A stretch of DNA of 64,000 nt from Pycnopodia helianthoides (taxonomy: Eukaryota; Echinodermata; Asteroidea; Forcipulatida; Asteriidae). Location: the NCBI GenBank assembly GCA_032158295.1, contig CM063259.1, forward strand, positions 12,272,075-12,336,074, given 5' to 3'. Shown here one piece after another: positions 46,157 through 60,200 of this stretch; position 1 is the first letter of the stretch, and the number at the start of each line of letters is the position of its first letter. Below the pieces are notes generated by a model. That model was not told the DNA's origin. It searched no databases and was given only the letters and a program-made list of their open reading frames with translations. The position numbers were made by a program, and so were the translations under genes.

Positions 46157-47654
46157 TTAAAGAATGAAATAACATGTGCTTCCAACTCATTTCCACAAAA
46201 TTTGAAGTAAACTTTGAAGGTGTGCATTATATATGAATATACAATACCGGATTTACAAGCACACAAATACAATAAATCCCCCAAAGTGTATTATTTGTCT
46301 GGAATAATAGAGTCAACTTTTCTGGAAAAAAATGTTCCAAAAATTTCTTTCAAACACAAAAGATAATTCAATCCATGTTACTTACGCTTTACGTTTCATT
46401 TTTTACATACATCAAACTTGAATAAATTCCCCTTTCATGCACATTGTATTTTGAGCTTATGAAATAAGCCGTGCGAAGTGCATTGACTACTTCAGGGACA
46501 TTCCATATTTCCTGTCTCTACATAGGAAGTGTGTCGCAATCCTTTGCTAATCAATGGGCCATCCATAATTTGTAAATACCACGGCCGCTCAGACAGGCAC
46601 AGTAGTGCTCTGCGTGGCATGTCTCTGCGTGCCCCAATATTGCTCTACCCATACACCGTGGGTCAGCTCATAATAGACAAGTCAACGTGTACACAATAGA
46701 ACAGTCGGAATATAATGCTTTAAAAAATCCATATCTCTGTATGGCTATGGTTGATCACCCCCCCCCCCAACCCTTATATTGAAGCATGCTAAGAATTCCA
46801 GTGCATATATTTGTGTGGTAAGGGCTTTATTTAGACCTGACCTCTATCAGACGGTCACTGTGAATGGTTAGAGACAAGAAATTTGAAAACTAAAATTACT
46901 TGACTGTAGGAATAGTGTGACAAGAATGGACTTTTAAAAAGAAAAAAAAACTGGTAAATTTGACCAAGTATTTCCTTGGTTCATTGTTTTCTAGTAGTAA
47001 ATGGAATAGTTGGATTTAATATGGTTACCACAAAAAAAATTAAAAATACCATCTTGTTTTTGTTTTCACAAAAATTGCATCTTAATATACTTCATAACAA
47101 CTAAGCAGCAAAAGCAATATGATTTTTTTACAGCCATCTTGATTGATAAAATAGCCTTAAATTTAGACCAAGTGTCTTCAAAAAAAGGTACAAAAGTATG
47201 TTGATTTACTACTGTAAATTGTGTATTATTTTTGGGGTAGGCCCAAAGCTACCACTCTAGGATAAGCCACTGTTTCAGATTAAGGTCAATAGTCTATGCT
47301 TGCTTTGAGATTCCTCACACTCTCCAAATAAACTTTTGTCATAACTTAATTGATGCTGTTGAGAACGAGCAGTGGATACTTCTACCCATTTATCTTTTTA
47401 TCTCTCTGGTGTTTTCTTTTTAAAAATTTCTTGTGGCTTTTGAATTTTATTTGAATTTGGATGCATAGATAAATCACCTGTTCTAATAGGTGAGGCTTAC
47501 TGTACAATTAACTTCAAAATCTTTAGAAATACTTGTAAAAAATTCATTGTAATGGAATTTATGGTCGTAAAAAAAATGGCACTCAGAAAGGTCATGGGAT
47601 AGGGAATGAGTCTACAATCTGTATGTGTCGAGTCTACATGTATTGTACAGGGTT

Positions 47655-47830
47655 TGCCCTGAACTTTTTTAGTGATTAGCCAGTCCTTTCACTAGTCCCC
47701 CAGCTTTTTTCACTAGTCCATATTTCATATTTAATAGCCGGCTGGATCACTTGGAGAGAGTTTTGACTGGTCCTCTTGTGTTTAAACTAGCATTTGGCCA
47801 GCGGACCACTGATGGGAGAGCACTGTTGTA
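47655..47830 (+). repeat. Interspersed repeat, family D
   Basis: Shares 'tcactagtcccccagctttt', 'agagttttgactggtcctc', 'actagcatttggccagcgg' and 'accactg' with 20570 and 51803 in the same order. Confidence 0.6.
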
Positions 47831-48545
47831 TAGTAGGACTTACTGGTTAAAGGCCCCTTTCTCTGGTCAGCAATGTTTTGATTAGGGAAGACTCTTTCTT
47901 TCTCCGTCCCCTGTTTTTTTCAGATGGGAGGTTTGGCATTTTGGCAAGGTCAAGAATCTCATTATTTACAGCTGTCCCATACATCCTTACTTTATTGAAC
48001 TGCTCTATATTATGGCTGCATTGAAGTCGCTCTTCCCAGGGTATGTCAGTGATTATACAGGTACACTGGTCTGTAGTTGTAACAACAAATTGCTGTTCTT
48101 TTTGGAATGGACAGTCACTTTCTTGTCAAATCTGAAAGTGGATTGGGGGTTTTCTTTATGTTTTGAGAACATGAGATATTGAGAGTTGCTCTTAGAATTT
48201 GATGAAGAAATCATGGTCACAAGATTTCTTTTATTTGGAAGGTTTTCTATAGAATGTTGTGGAATCCCTTGAGATTGATGTGAGGTGATATTTAATTCAT
48301 CGATTTTGTTTCCTGAATCAAAGATTTAAAGGGGGAATTTTCTAGTTTAAAAAAGAAAAGGCAATTATATTTAAAATTTTCTTTGGGAAGGACATCAAAT
48401 GTGCACCAGAGATGCAAGAAGTGAAAGTCCAAAGATTGTCCCTCGTTCAAGTTGTTCAAGAACTGTAAATTATGTATCTTTTAAAAACCCTAAGAAAAAT
48501 TTGCATGGATGGGTCATTAGTTCATTCCATGATGGTACTCTGTAC

Positions 48546-48703
48546 CAGGCCTGGAATTTCATCTTTTGGAGGGCAAGGCCATTTTCATTTTGCAAAGGGC
48601 ACTTCCTTTGAAAAATCTTAAAGTCTATGGGAAACTTTTGAAGGGGTACCAATGCCAAGACCAGGGGTAACAGAGGCCATGGCCTCCTTGTAATTCAAGG
48701 CTT
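48546..48703 (-). mobile_element. Fold-back repeat, family B, complete copy
   Basis: 'caggcctggaatttcatctt' at one end and 'gtaattcaaggcttg' at the other. It contains 'ggccattttcattttgcaaa', the reverse of the motif in copies at 1 and 19885. Confidence 0.7.
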
Positions 48704-50159
48704 GCTGTTCATTTTCTTCTCTCGACACTTACTTGTTGAAATTAAAATGCTTAATTATGCATTACCATGCTAGTAAAGGTATGCCTGTTCCTTGCTCTAT
48801 GGCCTGATATACAAAGTACTTTTCATTAAGAAAAATTCCTTGGCGCAGAAAAGAATCCATACAAGTTTTTCTTGGCTACTCCAGTCGTCAGGGGCAACTC
48901 GTTCTCAATAGTCATCGAGGGGGATATTCCTTATAAATAATGTACACAAGATATTATTGATTGTGGGCTGAGACAGTCACGGTGTCTTAAATGTTGCTTG
49001 TAGATGACCACTGGCTCCTGTGGAATGCGTGTTCGAAGTTCCTCATTGATTTTTCTAGGCTTTATTTTTCTTCATTGGAATACATGAATGGGAGGAAAGA
49101 AGTTCTTGTTGCAGACAGGAAGTGGCATTAGTAGTCCAGCCAAGAGTGGAAAATCAATGGGATGAAGTCCTAAAGGTCTTCATCAGGGATTAGTATTGTC
49201 TCATTGGTCTGTTTTGGAGTTCCGCCTCTCCTGTTCGTTTGACTCTTTTTTTGTTGTCTTTGGAACTGTCTTTTTCCCAGACTCCTCTTGTGCTTTTGTA
49301 CTGACGTGCTTTGGAATGTGGGTGCAGTTGTGAAATTATGAAATTTCTTGTTGCTGATCATTTATTTTGCTACTAATCTCTCTAGTGGTAAAACTCTGTA
49401 ATTGAGCCTACATACATAGAGAGCACTTTAAACTCACAGGCCCAAAGAAGCGTGAGAAGAAGACGTTAGTTTTCAGTGGAGGGAAACTCAAATATTATAA
49501 GGGAACTAAAAACCCTATCCAAACATGAGCTTGAACAAAAGGCGGTGGGGGTGAGGGTGGGGGGTGTGAATGCTAAAAATAAACATGCTTACATACTTAA
49601 ATTCTTTTAAAGCTTTACAGTTACACTACTGAAAATTCAATGCTGGTTCAGAGGTTTGTGGTGATTTAACCCTTAAAGTATCTTATCATATCTGTTCAAA
49701 TTGTTCTCAATGCACCCATAGAGAAAGCTATAGGAAGTTTCTGCGTCATAATTTTGTAGAAAATGTTATTGTAATCTAGTGTAATCTAGTATTCAACATG
49801 TTTTAGTTTATCGCACCATGTAAAAGGCAGAAGGCCTTAACAGATGTCAGTGCTGTTTTTATTACCAATTAAACTGATAACAGTGACTGCTATTTCAGAT
49901 AAGGTGTCAGGTTTTAACAGCTGGATTGAAAGGCGAAGTTGTGTTTTTGTTGTGATATGAGGATGGAAGAACTGCTGGTTTAAAGTCAATAGCTGACGTA
50001 TGTAACTTGATGATAAAATGCCTTTTGCATTTCAGTGAAAGCACAGATAATTGAATGCAAGGCATGCTATGTTTAAGATGTTAAAGAATGTGTTTCTATT
50101 CTTAAGAATTGTTTGAATTTAGGCATTGTGGCTACAAACAAATCTGGGGAAAAGGTTAA

Positions 50160-50230
50160 TTTACACTTAAATCAGGCATGATATTTTTTACACTTAAATC
50201 AGGCATGATATTCTTTTTACTTAAGTCTGA
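50160..50230. repeat. Direct duplication, ~29 bp
   Basis: 'acacttaaatcaggcatgat' occurs twice in succession, followed by a third degenerate 'acttaagtctgat'. Confidence 0.7.
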
Positions 50231-51802
50231 TTTCTGATTTTTGGGCCCTCAGAAAAATCAGCAAAACTGTTATTAGATAGCCTGAAAAGTCTATGAAAGC
50301 CTACCATTTGTGCATGTAGTTCTGCCCTTGCACTCAATGATTTTGTTTCCAAGGGTCAAGTGTCATGTCTGACTTAAGCATTTAAAAGAGTATCTAATGT
50401 GGAGTTAAACAATTTGAGAAAGTTGAAATAAGATATCCTTGAATGACACAGTAATTTTAAACAATGTATTCACACCAATGACGCATCCAAGTCCACCTTG
50501 TGGTAACTTTCCCACCAGGACGGACTCATTTGATAATGCAGCCCTCTATACTACACTTAAATTCATTCTACAAGACACCAACAATACCCACCATGCATGT
50601 AGGAATATCCTAAATCCTTACTTCAAATGCAAACAGGACCAATGACCACTCAAGGGGCTTCACTGGTCCCACAAAGCATGCAAAGTTCACACATAGGCCA
50701 GGTAGAGGCCCCCAACTTATTTGCGTATCAATGGCATCATAATACCCCCCCTCCAAACTAGCGTTACAGAATTGTAATGGTTTACTCTCTGAGAACGTAG
50801 ATCAAGATGACTAGAGGTACCAAGCTGCCTGTATACAGAGCACCGAGGTTTTGTTGCATCCTTCTTGAATTGATATTACCCACTCAATTTTAACGGGGCC
50901 CATCACTAATTGTGGGTCTTAGCGTTCTGTATGTGTAGGTGAGACCAGACTGTCAAGAGTACCATCAATGTTGGTCATTATTGAGACGGTCATTAATGGT
51001 CAGCTAAATTGCCTGCTAGTAGAGCTGGCTGGAAACCTGCAGAAAGGACGAGGGTCGTTTTGGATTTACCAACAAACTCTGGCTCAGTGCTCTCATTTGA
51101 TAGGGTCAGTCCGTGTGGACTACGGGATTGTTAGACTGGTCATTCCGAGCATGGTGTTAGAAAAAAACGGAAAACCTTCATACAAATGTGTTGCATACAT
51201 GTAGCTATGTGCACTAAATGTGAAGATTTCATTAGATAAAGTGCATGTGAAACACAATTTTGGCGGTTAAAATGCATCTTTGGTGGAAAACTGACAATGG
51301 TTTTTAAATTTCTCTTTAGTTCATTGGTATGAAAAGAATAATTTTGTGTTCAGAAACTGAAATAAAAAACATATATACTACAGTTTCCTGTCATCTTTCC
51401 AGAAAATTTTTCATCTTGAATCACTGTGATAAATCATGCACAGTTCAGATAGGAAACAGAAGTCTGATTTTTTCCGAACCAATTTTTCTACACCCCTTTA
51501 TACTAAAACCCGGGGCTCCCTGACAACTGAAATGTAAAGCAGCCTGCTCCACTTCATCTCTCAGAGTTGCCACCTTTCATTCAAAGAGAGATAAATGCAA
51601 AATTTTAGTTTTAGAAGGTTTAAGGACTAACTCCCAGATACAGTATCAGTACTAAAATCAGTCAAACATAAAGTAAAAAAAAACAATGAGTTGTTCGTGT
51701 TGTTGCACGAACACCTCAATGAAATGAAATTTAAGTCTTACAGGTACACCATTTAGTTATTTAATCCCTTTTTGAAGAGGAGGTGAGGTGGCTCTAACAA
51801 CA

Positions 51803-52040
51803 GGGTTTGCCCACAACATTTTCAGTGACTAGCCTAACCAGCAGGGCCAGTGACATTGACATTTCGCAAGTCCGCAAGCTTTTTTACTTGCTAGTACTTC
51901 ATACAACCATACAACGGACAATTTCCAACACTTATCTAGCCAGCCAAATCAGTTGGAGAGATTGTTAACTGGCCTTCAGCAGTTTTAACTAGCATTTGGT
52001 CAACGGACCACTGTTAAAGGAGAGCGCTGTCTAATATGTA
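51803..52040 (+). repeat. Interspersed repeat, family D
   Basis: Begins 'cagggtttgcccacaac' (compare 'cagggtttgccctgaac' at 47650) and ends 'cggaccactgttaaaggaga', collinear with the other two copies. Confidence 0.6.
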
Positions 52041-53919
52041 AGTGTTAAGTGTGCTCTCTACATACAATGTATGTTAAGGTTGCTCTCTACATGTTAAGGT
52101 TGATCTCAACACAAGTACAGTATGCTGTGGAAGTTATCAATCATATCAATCATACATTAAATGTTATGTTATGTATTTCTATCACAGTGCTCCAGTTGTC
52201 AGTGTAGAGAATCTCTTAATTTAAACGACCTTAGGGATCTACTGGTAGTGGTAGTAAAGACTGCTGCCAATCATGAGATTCATCTACACTGTACATGTAC
52301 ACACAGCTTGCATTGGTTACTTTGTCAGCTCACATCACACATGTACAAAATGTACATGTAGCACTTCTCAGAATTGAAACCTATTTTGCCCACATGCTCC
52401 ACAAGACCTGGGCTTGAATTCACAAAGAGTTCAGAGTGATCTTAAGTGTGAATCGGTCTTAACTTCTAGGCAAAGTGTGATGTCACGATACAAATCACTA
52501 TGGTAATACTGACAACTCGTCCTATTGTGAATTTTAGTGCTTTGAGAAATAGAGCCCAGTACCAGTAAATAGTTCAAAAAGCTGAGCATGTTTTTTTCTT
52601 TAATTCAAGTATGGCGATAATGTTAAAATATTCACAACTCAATGATATTTACTATTCTGGGTTTGGATTCACCATCTAGTTGTTTGTTTTTGTTTTTTGA
52701 CCTGGTGACAAATTTTTGTATTTGAATTTAATATAAAATATTAATGTGGGCTTTGTGCAGGATAGCACAGTCCACAAATAGTTTAGGAAATGAAAGTGAC
52801 ACATTACAGTGTGATACTTCAGTGTGCAATAATTTTGGAATGTATTACAAATGTGTTGTTCTAGTGTTTTGTATGTTATTTTTTGCAACTTGTCTGTTAA
52901 CAAAAATCAATATCAACTGCAGATAAATAAGATGACAAGTTCATCCTTTTTTAACTTACTTTTCCCCCATGTATTACTGGTAGAAATTTGATGTAGATTG
53001 TGCAAATGTATGTGTGTCACACAATTGTCAAGCTCTGTTTATCTTGGCACAAGGGAAGCCGTGGGAGGGGTAGTTCCGAGTAAGTAACTTACCGCTACTT
53101 TCAGTTTTCCCACAGATAATCTGAACCTCATATATTTGGATTAGATTTACTCTGTGAACGAGTGTGTAGAATAGGTTGAATGTTTAAACTGAGATCAATA
53201 ATTTCAAAATGATTATGCAATACAACTGGGGGGGGGGGGCTAGCTTGGGGCATGTCTACACTTGCCCCCTTCTTTAGGGGCACCTGACTTACCAATTTAT
53301 TTGTTGGCAATGGATTTTTCTTGAAGAGGGCATGAGAAGGTACTACAGCTAGTGAGTAATTGAAAATTTCAAAGAAAACTTTATCAAGTAGTGTCAAATT
53401 GTGTTTCACCTTTGAGGGCATAAAGCCACCTGTCCCCAGGTGTTTCAGTTTTCCTAATTTCAGTATTGTCAAGTTTGTATAACACTATGTTTTACATGTA
53501 TCTTTCCTTTGACAGTTCATTTTATTTATTTAATTTTTTTTTTTTTTTTAATGTGAGCTTAGCTCTGTCTGTTTAAAGAGTGACTTACTGGGATCCTTCA
53601 TCACTTACAAATAAATCGGCACCATTATGATAACTCAAAACCCAAACTGTTGGACCTTGATTTTGGTTGTGTTTGGCCCCTTGCACGCATGTCACATGGG
53701 GCGACTGTGCCACGCTCACCATTACGAGAGTCAACAGGTAAGCGTCTAAATGCCGCATCTCCTAAATTTGCACTGCACTGTATAACACAGGGGGACATTG
53801 ACTCCCAAAATGGCGCAACCAAGATTATTGTGATGATGACGCCAGGTGATATGGGTCATTACCTGGTCCCATGTAAAACATCAGTTTACTAGTGCGGTCC
53901 TCAGTCTAACAGAATCAGA

Positions 53920-54119
53920 CAAAACATCAAACAAAACATCAAACAAAACATCAAACAAAACATCAAACAAAACATCAAACAAAACATCAAACAAAACATC
54001 AAACAAAACATCAAACAAAACATCAAACAAAACATCAAACAAAACATCAAACAAAACATCAAACAAAACATCAAACAAAACATCAAACAAAACATCAAAC
54101 AAAACATCAAACAAAACAT
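53920..54119. repeat. 12-bp minisatellite, ~16 perfect copies
   Basis: The unit 'aaaacatcaaac' repeats without visible variation. Because 12 is a multiple of three and the unit lacks stops in five of six frames, long spurious reading frames (KTSN, FDVL, FCLM repeats) cross it; none has other coding support. Confidence 0.97.
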
Positions 54120-57104
54120 GCCATCGGATTTTGATGGGGCAGGGGTGGGGTTACGGGTAATAGAGACACTTAAATAGTAATTTTATATCAGGATTCGCAC
54201 ACTGATTAAAATTGTGGCTGATTCTGTGGAAAAAAGTGCCGGGCCCAATTGAAATGTTATTAAAATAGTGCCCCGGTAACGTTTTGAAAACGATGATTTA
54301 ACACCCTGTTGAAAAATCTGATTGAAAGTCGGTGAAAGTGTTTATTTATGAGTACTTCCCTAATTCGGATGTACTGAATAACATGGAGCTCTACACTGCA
54401 TTTAGGGGGTTTAATTGCTTTGGTGTATCATTGCGATATCGTTGTGGTTGATCAAATTTCTTTTTAGAGTCCTTGAGGAGAACTCTTTTGAATGGAACAG
54501 TTGGTTTGAATTGCAGGTAGTGGATATTGTATTTCATCTGTGACATTTACATAGATCTGTCACATTCGTTTCCTTTTTTGCAAAAAATAGTTAATATAAC
54601 TGAGACCACATATAACTCTTGCAAAGCTTTGGCTCCATTAGCTTAGCATGCCTTTGAGGCACTTGGAATGTTCCCATAAAACGTTGAAATGTTCTGATGG
54701 GAGTGCTTTTTTACAGGGGGAAGTTGTTGTATACCCATAAGTAGGGGTAACTAAGGACTTCAGACGCTCGGTTTCACCCAGTGCACTCAAACACTCCCAT
54801 AAAAATGGTTTTAAAAGATTTACAGAATGAATGGCGCGCTCAATTGGGTTACAGTTTCTTCTCCATCACAGATGTCATTGTCGGGAATGGAAACATTTCC
54901 ACAAAAAAAGCTGTTATGGGTAGGGACAATGGGATCATAACCCATGACTGCCCAGGCTTTCAGAGTCCCATGCTGGAATCGGTTACAAGCGCTACGCCCA
55001 GTATTATACCATGCCTAGCTGCTTGCCGACAAAAACGAGACTTGTGACTTGCAATTTTGATGCAGAAAACTCGGCATTGTGACAGTGTAATATTTTAAAC
55101 TGCCTGTAGGCAACTCGTACATAACCATGACTTTTGTGGCCACATGCGGCTTTTATGCTTTATACTTGGTTTCAGAAGGAGGTAAGAAAACTCCTTTCAA
55201 GAATGCACAATTTTCTACTCAATTTAGGTTTGTGTTAAAATACATATAGTATTTTTTAATTTTGTAGTACCATACGATGATACGAATTCGAAGACAAATA
55301 TTTTGCTGGATGACTGTAATCTGGTAAACAACCTTTAATTTATGCTGGGCCAAATTTCATGAAGCTGGTAGGCACAACACTTCACTTCTGCAGAGAAATG
55401 TGTGGCTCAGCAGAAATGGGTAACCAACCAAACTACAATGTAATGTATATTGTTAATGGTTGATTCCCTGTTATATTTTTTTCAAAGCACCATTTACTAA
55501 TGTCTGTCAGAATTAAAAACAAAATCATCATATCAGAAATCCTTCGGAGTATACTTCTTGTATCAGGGATGAGAAATTTCAAACTGTCATCTGAAATCAG
55601 ATTATTTTTGTCTCTGCCTGGTGAAAAGGTAGCTGTTATTTTCTTCAGATTTGAAGAAATACTACTCTTTGATCCACTTCTCTAGCACTGAGGATACTGT
55701 TTCCAAAAGCTCCTTGAAGTCCATAATCTCCAGGGGTTACCAGAAGGTGGGAATGCCATCATTTCGACTTACCCTTTAACATTTAGATCGTAGTTTTCAG
55801 ACCAGCAATGACTCTTATCCCTGGGAAATCGGTAACGACATTACAAGTTTAAAAGAAATGTCATTAACACAACACCTGAACACAGTGCGTCTTTTTTCAC
55901 AGCATTTTGACTTAAATAGCAATCACCCAGTATTACATACTATCAATTTATATGTTTTAAAAACTACACATTGTGTAGTTTTTAGTTAAACAAACAAACT
56001 CAAGCCAAAAGTGTCAGGGGAACTGTGCTACATCATGATCACAAAATAATTGGTCTTTGAAATTCATTTCACAATAACAAAATCAATATCAAAATAATAT
56101 CTAGTATTTTGAGTAATATCAATAAATGGGGACCTTTCCATTTACTGTTTATGAAACTGGGCCAGATCGTGTTTCATTCTTCTAAATGTGTTTTTTTCAT
56201 ATTGCAATCAAATAGCATAAACCCAAGAAGAGAAAAGTGGAACACAATTAATTCGCAAGCGGAACATATTCCTAACATTGTCAGTGTCACTAAGCCTTAT
56301 CTTTCCACTTCAGAGATTCTTTCACCTGCGTGCCTAATGTCCCAATTTTTGTCCTACATGTAGGTCTCTTTTCACCGAGCCTAACCTATCAAGCATGTCT
56401 TTGGGAATATGATCAGTACCTTCCCCTCTTTGTTCTTACTGGGTTCTGCCCAGGATTTCTTTAGTGGTGGAAAAATGTTTTCCTGGCAACCAGATGGATC
56501 AGTTACACGGTAGATCATATAAATATACTCAAATCAAAGAAGTACTCAAAATTAATGGCTTCGAATACCATTTTTACTGGTAAATACCCAATTTTACATT
56601 TCAGTGAAAACCTTTGAAAGGAAATTGCAAGTGTAATCTAGAAATTTTGAAAATGTGTGGTGATCAGAAACAGAGAAAATTCTGGTTGGGGAATCCTGAG
56701 TGCCAGGCAGGTTTTCCGGCACCAACCACTGTGGGCAGAACCCTGGTGTTTACCACAAGCAAAATGACAGATTTTAATGATCAAAACAGATTTCCTGTCC
56801 ATTTTTAAGAAATAAGTTTAAGTATGGATAAATGGTGTAGGCGTTTCTAATAGAAAAAATGTTTTGTTGGCGGTTTCTTTGATGTTCACCAGTCAGTAAA
56901 AAGTTTAAATCTATTTGTAAATGTAGATACAAATCAGACATTTCATTGAAAATATTTGTGTACAACATAAATGAGCTTTTCGGCAAGGATCCTCCTCAGC
57001 CAACCATCATCCCCCCCCCAAAAAAAATACAATAATTTTTATTTTCCGTAAGCTTTGTGTATGAGAATTCTCGATGTATAAGAATGTACTAAGTTTAAAC
57101 ACCA

Positions 57105-57290
57105 TGTTCTCAGAGGTCACGTTTTTAGTCGAGGAGCTGGCCGAAGAGGTTCTGAGCCATTTTTGCCCCCATGTGATATTTATCATGATGTCTTCAGGTC
57201 CCAACTGCTCCGATCCTTGTGACAAAATCTCCACAAACTCCATCAGATCAAACTCTCCCTCAACACCTTTCATTCCACAGCATCTGGCGC
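57105..57290 (-). other. Unrecognised protein-like segment, minus strand
   Basis: The minus frame reads DCARCCGMKGVEGEFDLMEF, then VEILSQGSEQLGPEDIM and KWLRTSSASSSTKNV. Composition is more protein-like than surrounding frames, and an acceptor-like 'gattgcgccag' precedes codons for CCGMKG. I do not recognise a family. It may be an exon of a minus-strand gene, a transposon relic, or chance. Confidence 0.2.
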
Positions 57291-60200
57291 AATCAAAAAA
57301 TGCCACCTGGATTTTCTTTGCCCTCTTGATTTTTTCGCACGGTATTCCTCACTTTCGCCGTGAGAAAGAAAGGAAGAAGAAAAAACTCTCATTTCTTTTT
57401 TTCCTGCTTAACCCCCAGCGCAAGTTCAAGATATTTTCAGAGGAGAGAAGAGCTGGCGGCATTGAAAAGTAAAGCTGTAACACTAGCTTTTAAGCCCCAA
57501 TGCCTTAGAGCGAAGTCCTGGGCCAGGGTAGCTAACACACACCCAGTGCACTGATTGAAAGCACCAACATCAGGATTATTGTTCCATTGCTAAAAAGGCC
57601 AAGCTGCACACTAGGGGTACCTTTCCTTTTCAGGGGTCGGGGGTAGCTCTCACAGGTTCTACTTTTTCTTTTTCTTTTTTCTCCTCTGGATGAAAAAGCC
57701 ACAGGCAAAACTAGAGTTCGCACTCCCTTTTTGATTCTCTACTCTGCTTTTTTTTTTCCTTTTCTCATGCAGTTTATCCAAGGGAATTTTTTTTGGGGGG
57801 GGGTATAATTTTCTATTCATCACTTACAGCTTTTTTTTTATGTATGTCAGGAAGAGAAGGTGACAGGCTTGCATGCAGAGACCTGAAGGACGGTTGAATT
57901 TTCGTGACTGGTCTTTTTGTTGGCTTTGAAATTCACACTTGTAGTCACACAGGAAGGTTTTGCTTTTGTGCCGAGGAGAATAGGGGCTTTATAAATCTAA
58001 TGGAATAATTTATTCAGTGGCTGCTGCCTGGGTTTTCTCCCGACTGAATATTTTAGGGTTTGAATTGGAAAGTGTCTGCGCTCATACATCAAGCTTGAAT
58101 AGGGATTTTGTAAATTTCTCGACACCCCATTAATTACATGTACATGGATTGCGGCACTGCTGGATGGAAACAATCGGCCATTTGAGTAATACTGCTCATG
58201 TGGATTCACACAGCTTAAACAAAAAAAGTAATGGTGGAGACCACGTTATCTGAGAGTTCTCATGAGTCAGCTCATTAGAGCATGGAAGTATTCATTACTT
58301 CTTTTTATGCTTTTAAGATTTTTAAAAGAAGAGTTCACTATTTTTTGGTAAATTAGTTTCAGAGTGTGGGAAAAATATCGCCCACATCTCAATTGTGTTG
58401 AAAAAAAAATTATTGGTCAAAGCAAATGTTTATGGTAAACAGTTTGTTTGAAAATTGCCTTTTCATTTGTTAAATGAGGGTTGTAATCGGAATATTCTTC
58501 CTTCACCTCCAACCCTGGACTGGTTTAACTTATACTATAAGTTAAACCATAGTTATACTTATAAGTTGTAGTCTTGTGAAGATTTATAGACAAGAGTGGG
58601 AGTTTACACGACATATTATTTGTTCAGTTGTTTTTCCCCTTAACTTATTGCTTACCTTGTGGCTTTTTTGGGGGGGGGATTAGAAAAGTACATTCGTTAT
58701 TGTCTAGTTACAATAAATATATAATTTCAAATAAAACTGAGAAAGCTAAAATAACAGAATTGGAAAAGATGTGAATATTTTGATAAAATATAGGCCTAAT
58801 GGTTATTTTTGTGTGTAAAATATTAACTTTTGTGAATTTGACATATTTATTCAGTTATCGCTTCCAGAGTGATGAGAATGGGTCAAACAGAAGTAATTCC
58901 CAGGGTGATTGGTAATTCTAAAAACTTAAAGGTTTTGAAAACTTCCTGATTGATTTTTAAATTAGCCTGGGATTATTAACGTACATTCACTTTAAACTAC
59001 ATGGTATTGAGACTCAACATAGCTGACACTGTCTCAGCCTTGCAAAGGAAGAATTTAGGACAGGATTTATAAAAACTAAATCTCCAGGAATGTGCTACTC
59101 CAGTTAATAACTTTACCACAAGCTCTTTCAATGGCACTCCCTTCCCTGTCTTTCTTTTCCTTTTTACCGTGCTGACAAATTTTTAAGCAGCTTTGCAGTA
59201 TTCCTAATACCCATCTATCCACCGTTGTTAAGATTAATACTTTACACAGCTTAGCCGGGGATCTTTTTCAGAGGGGACATGGGGTTTCTTCAAGATGAAT
59301 AGGCTGGTTTTGTGACTAGTAGGGGCTTGGGTCCGGCGTAGGTTTTGTCCAGAAATCCTCATACGCTCTCCTTGGACAGAAACTAAAATCCAAAGCCCTC
59401 TTTTGTCCTCCTAGTAGGATTGGATAGTGTGATAACCTCGCTGTTTAGATGTTACGTTTTTTTTCCCTTCGTTTTTTTTTCTTCTTCTTTCTTTGAAGGA
59501 AAACCATGGTGTTTGGAAGTTTGCAGAATCTCTAAAGGTGTTTGGTGGTGTTTTTTAATAAATGATACCAAGGTGTCAAGCTCCTCATGAGCTACCTCAA
59601 GCAAAGAAGTGGCCTTTAGCTCTTCTTTATGAAATGAATTGTACATGTTCTCTGAATTCAAACCCAGCATTTGGTTTTCAGTCTTGTCTTGACCCCCTCC
59701 CCATTCCCCTGTGTAACTGGAGTACCCAAGTGTAAACAAAATGTCTTTGTATTTTGCAGTTTTTCCCCCAGAAGAGATTAATACCCCCCCCCCAAAAAAA
59801 AAAGGAGGGACACTGACAAATCATTTTGTATGCTCAGATATTGTCATTTAAATAACCTCATCAAACCCCAGTGGTTTAAAACTTCAACTACGTGTAGGGT
59901 AAAGTGTGGTTACAATTTCCTTCCTCCATGCACTATGCATGGTTGGTTTGACCACGGAGAAGGACCCTTCATCATCATGGTTTGGCCATGCCCATGGTTT
60001 GGCTGTTCATTTATCAAAATGAAGCCAAATTAGTGGATGAATTTTGAATGAGCTCTGCCAAGTTAGGCACAGCATTGACGAAAGGGCTTAGTGCTCACCC
60101 TAATGTCCACCTTTGGATTAATGATAATTTATCATCAACCCATGTGATGGATATATGCACAAAACTTCACTTCATTTGTACATAATTGCTGGGACCACCA

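Larger units (their letters stand above)
43052..57000. other. Long noncoding stretch, possible intron
   Basis: No exon with recognisable homology was found. It holds a TTAA MITE (45778), family B copies (45598, 48546), family D copies (47655, 51803), a short duplication (50160-50230), and the 12-bp minisatellite (53920). If the exon at 42932 is real, at least the first part is intron. Confidence 0.4.

Noticed and set aside
52190..52248. CSSCQCRES segment after 'atcacag' as an anosmin Cys-rich exon
   Set aside because: Superficial likeness to the anosmin Cys box, but spacing is wrong, the exon would be tiny, and the preceding Trp-Cys segment is absent.
53128..53472. Minus-strand 114-residue frame
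   Set aside because: Crosses a poly(G) tract giving a proline run; no recognisable motif and low-complexity context.
53846..54160. KTSN-repeat protein
   Set aside because: It is a reading of the 12-bp minisatellite; five of six frames are open for purely arithmetic reasons.
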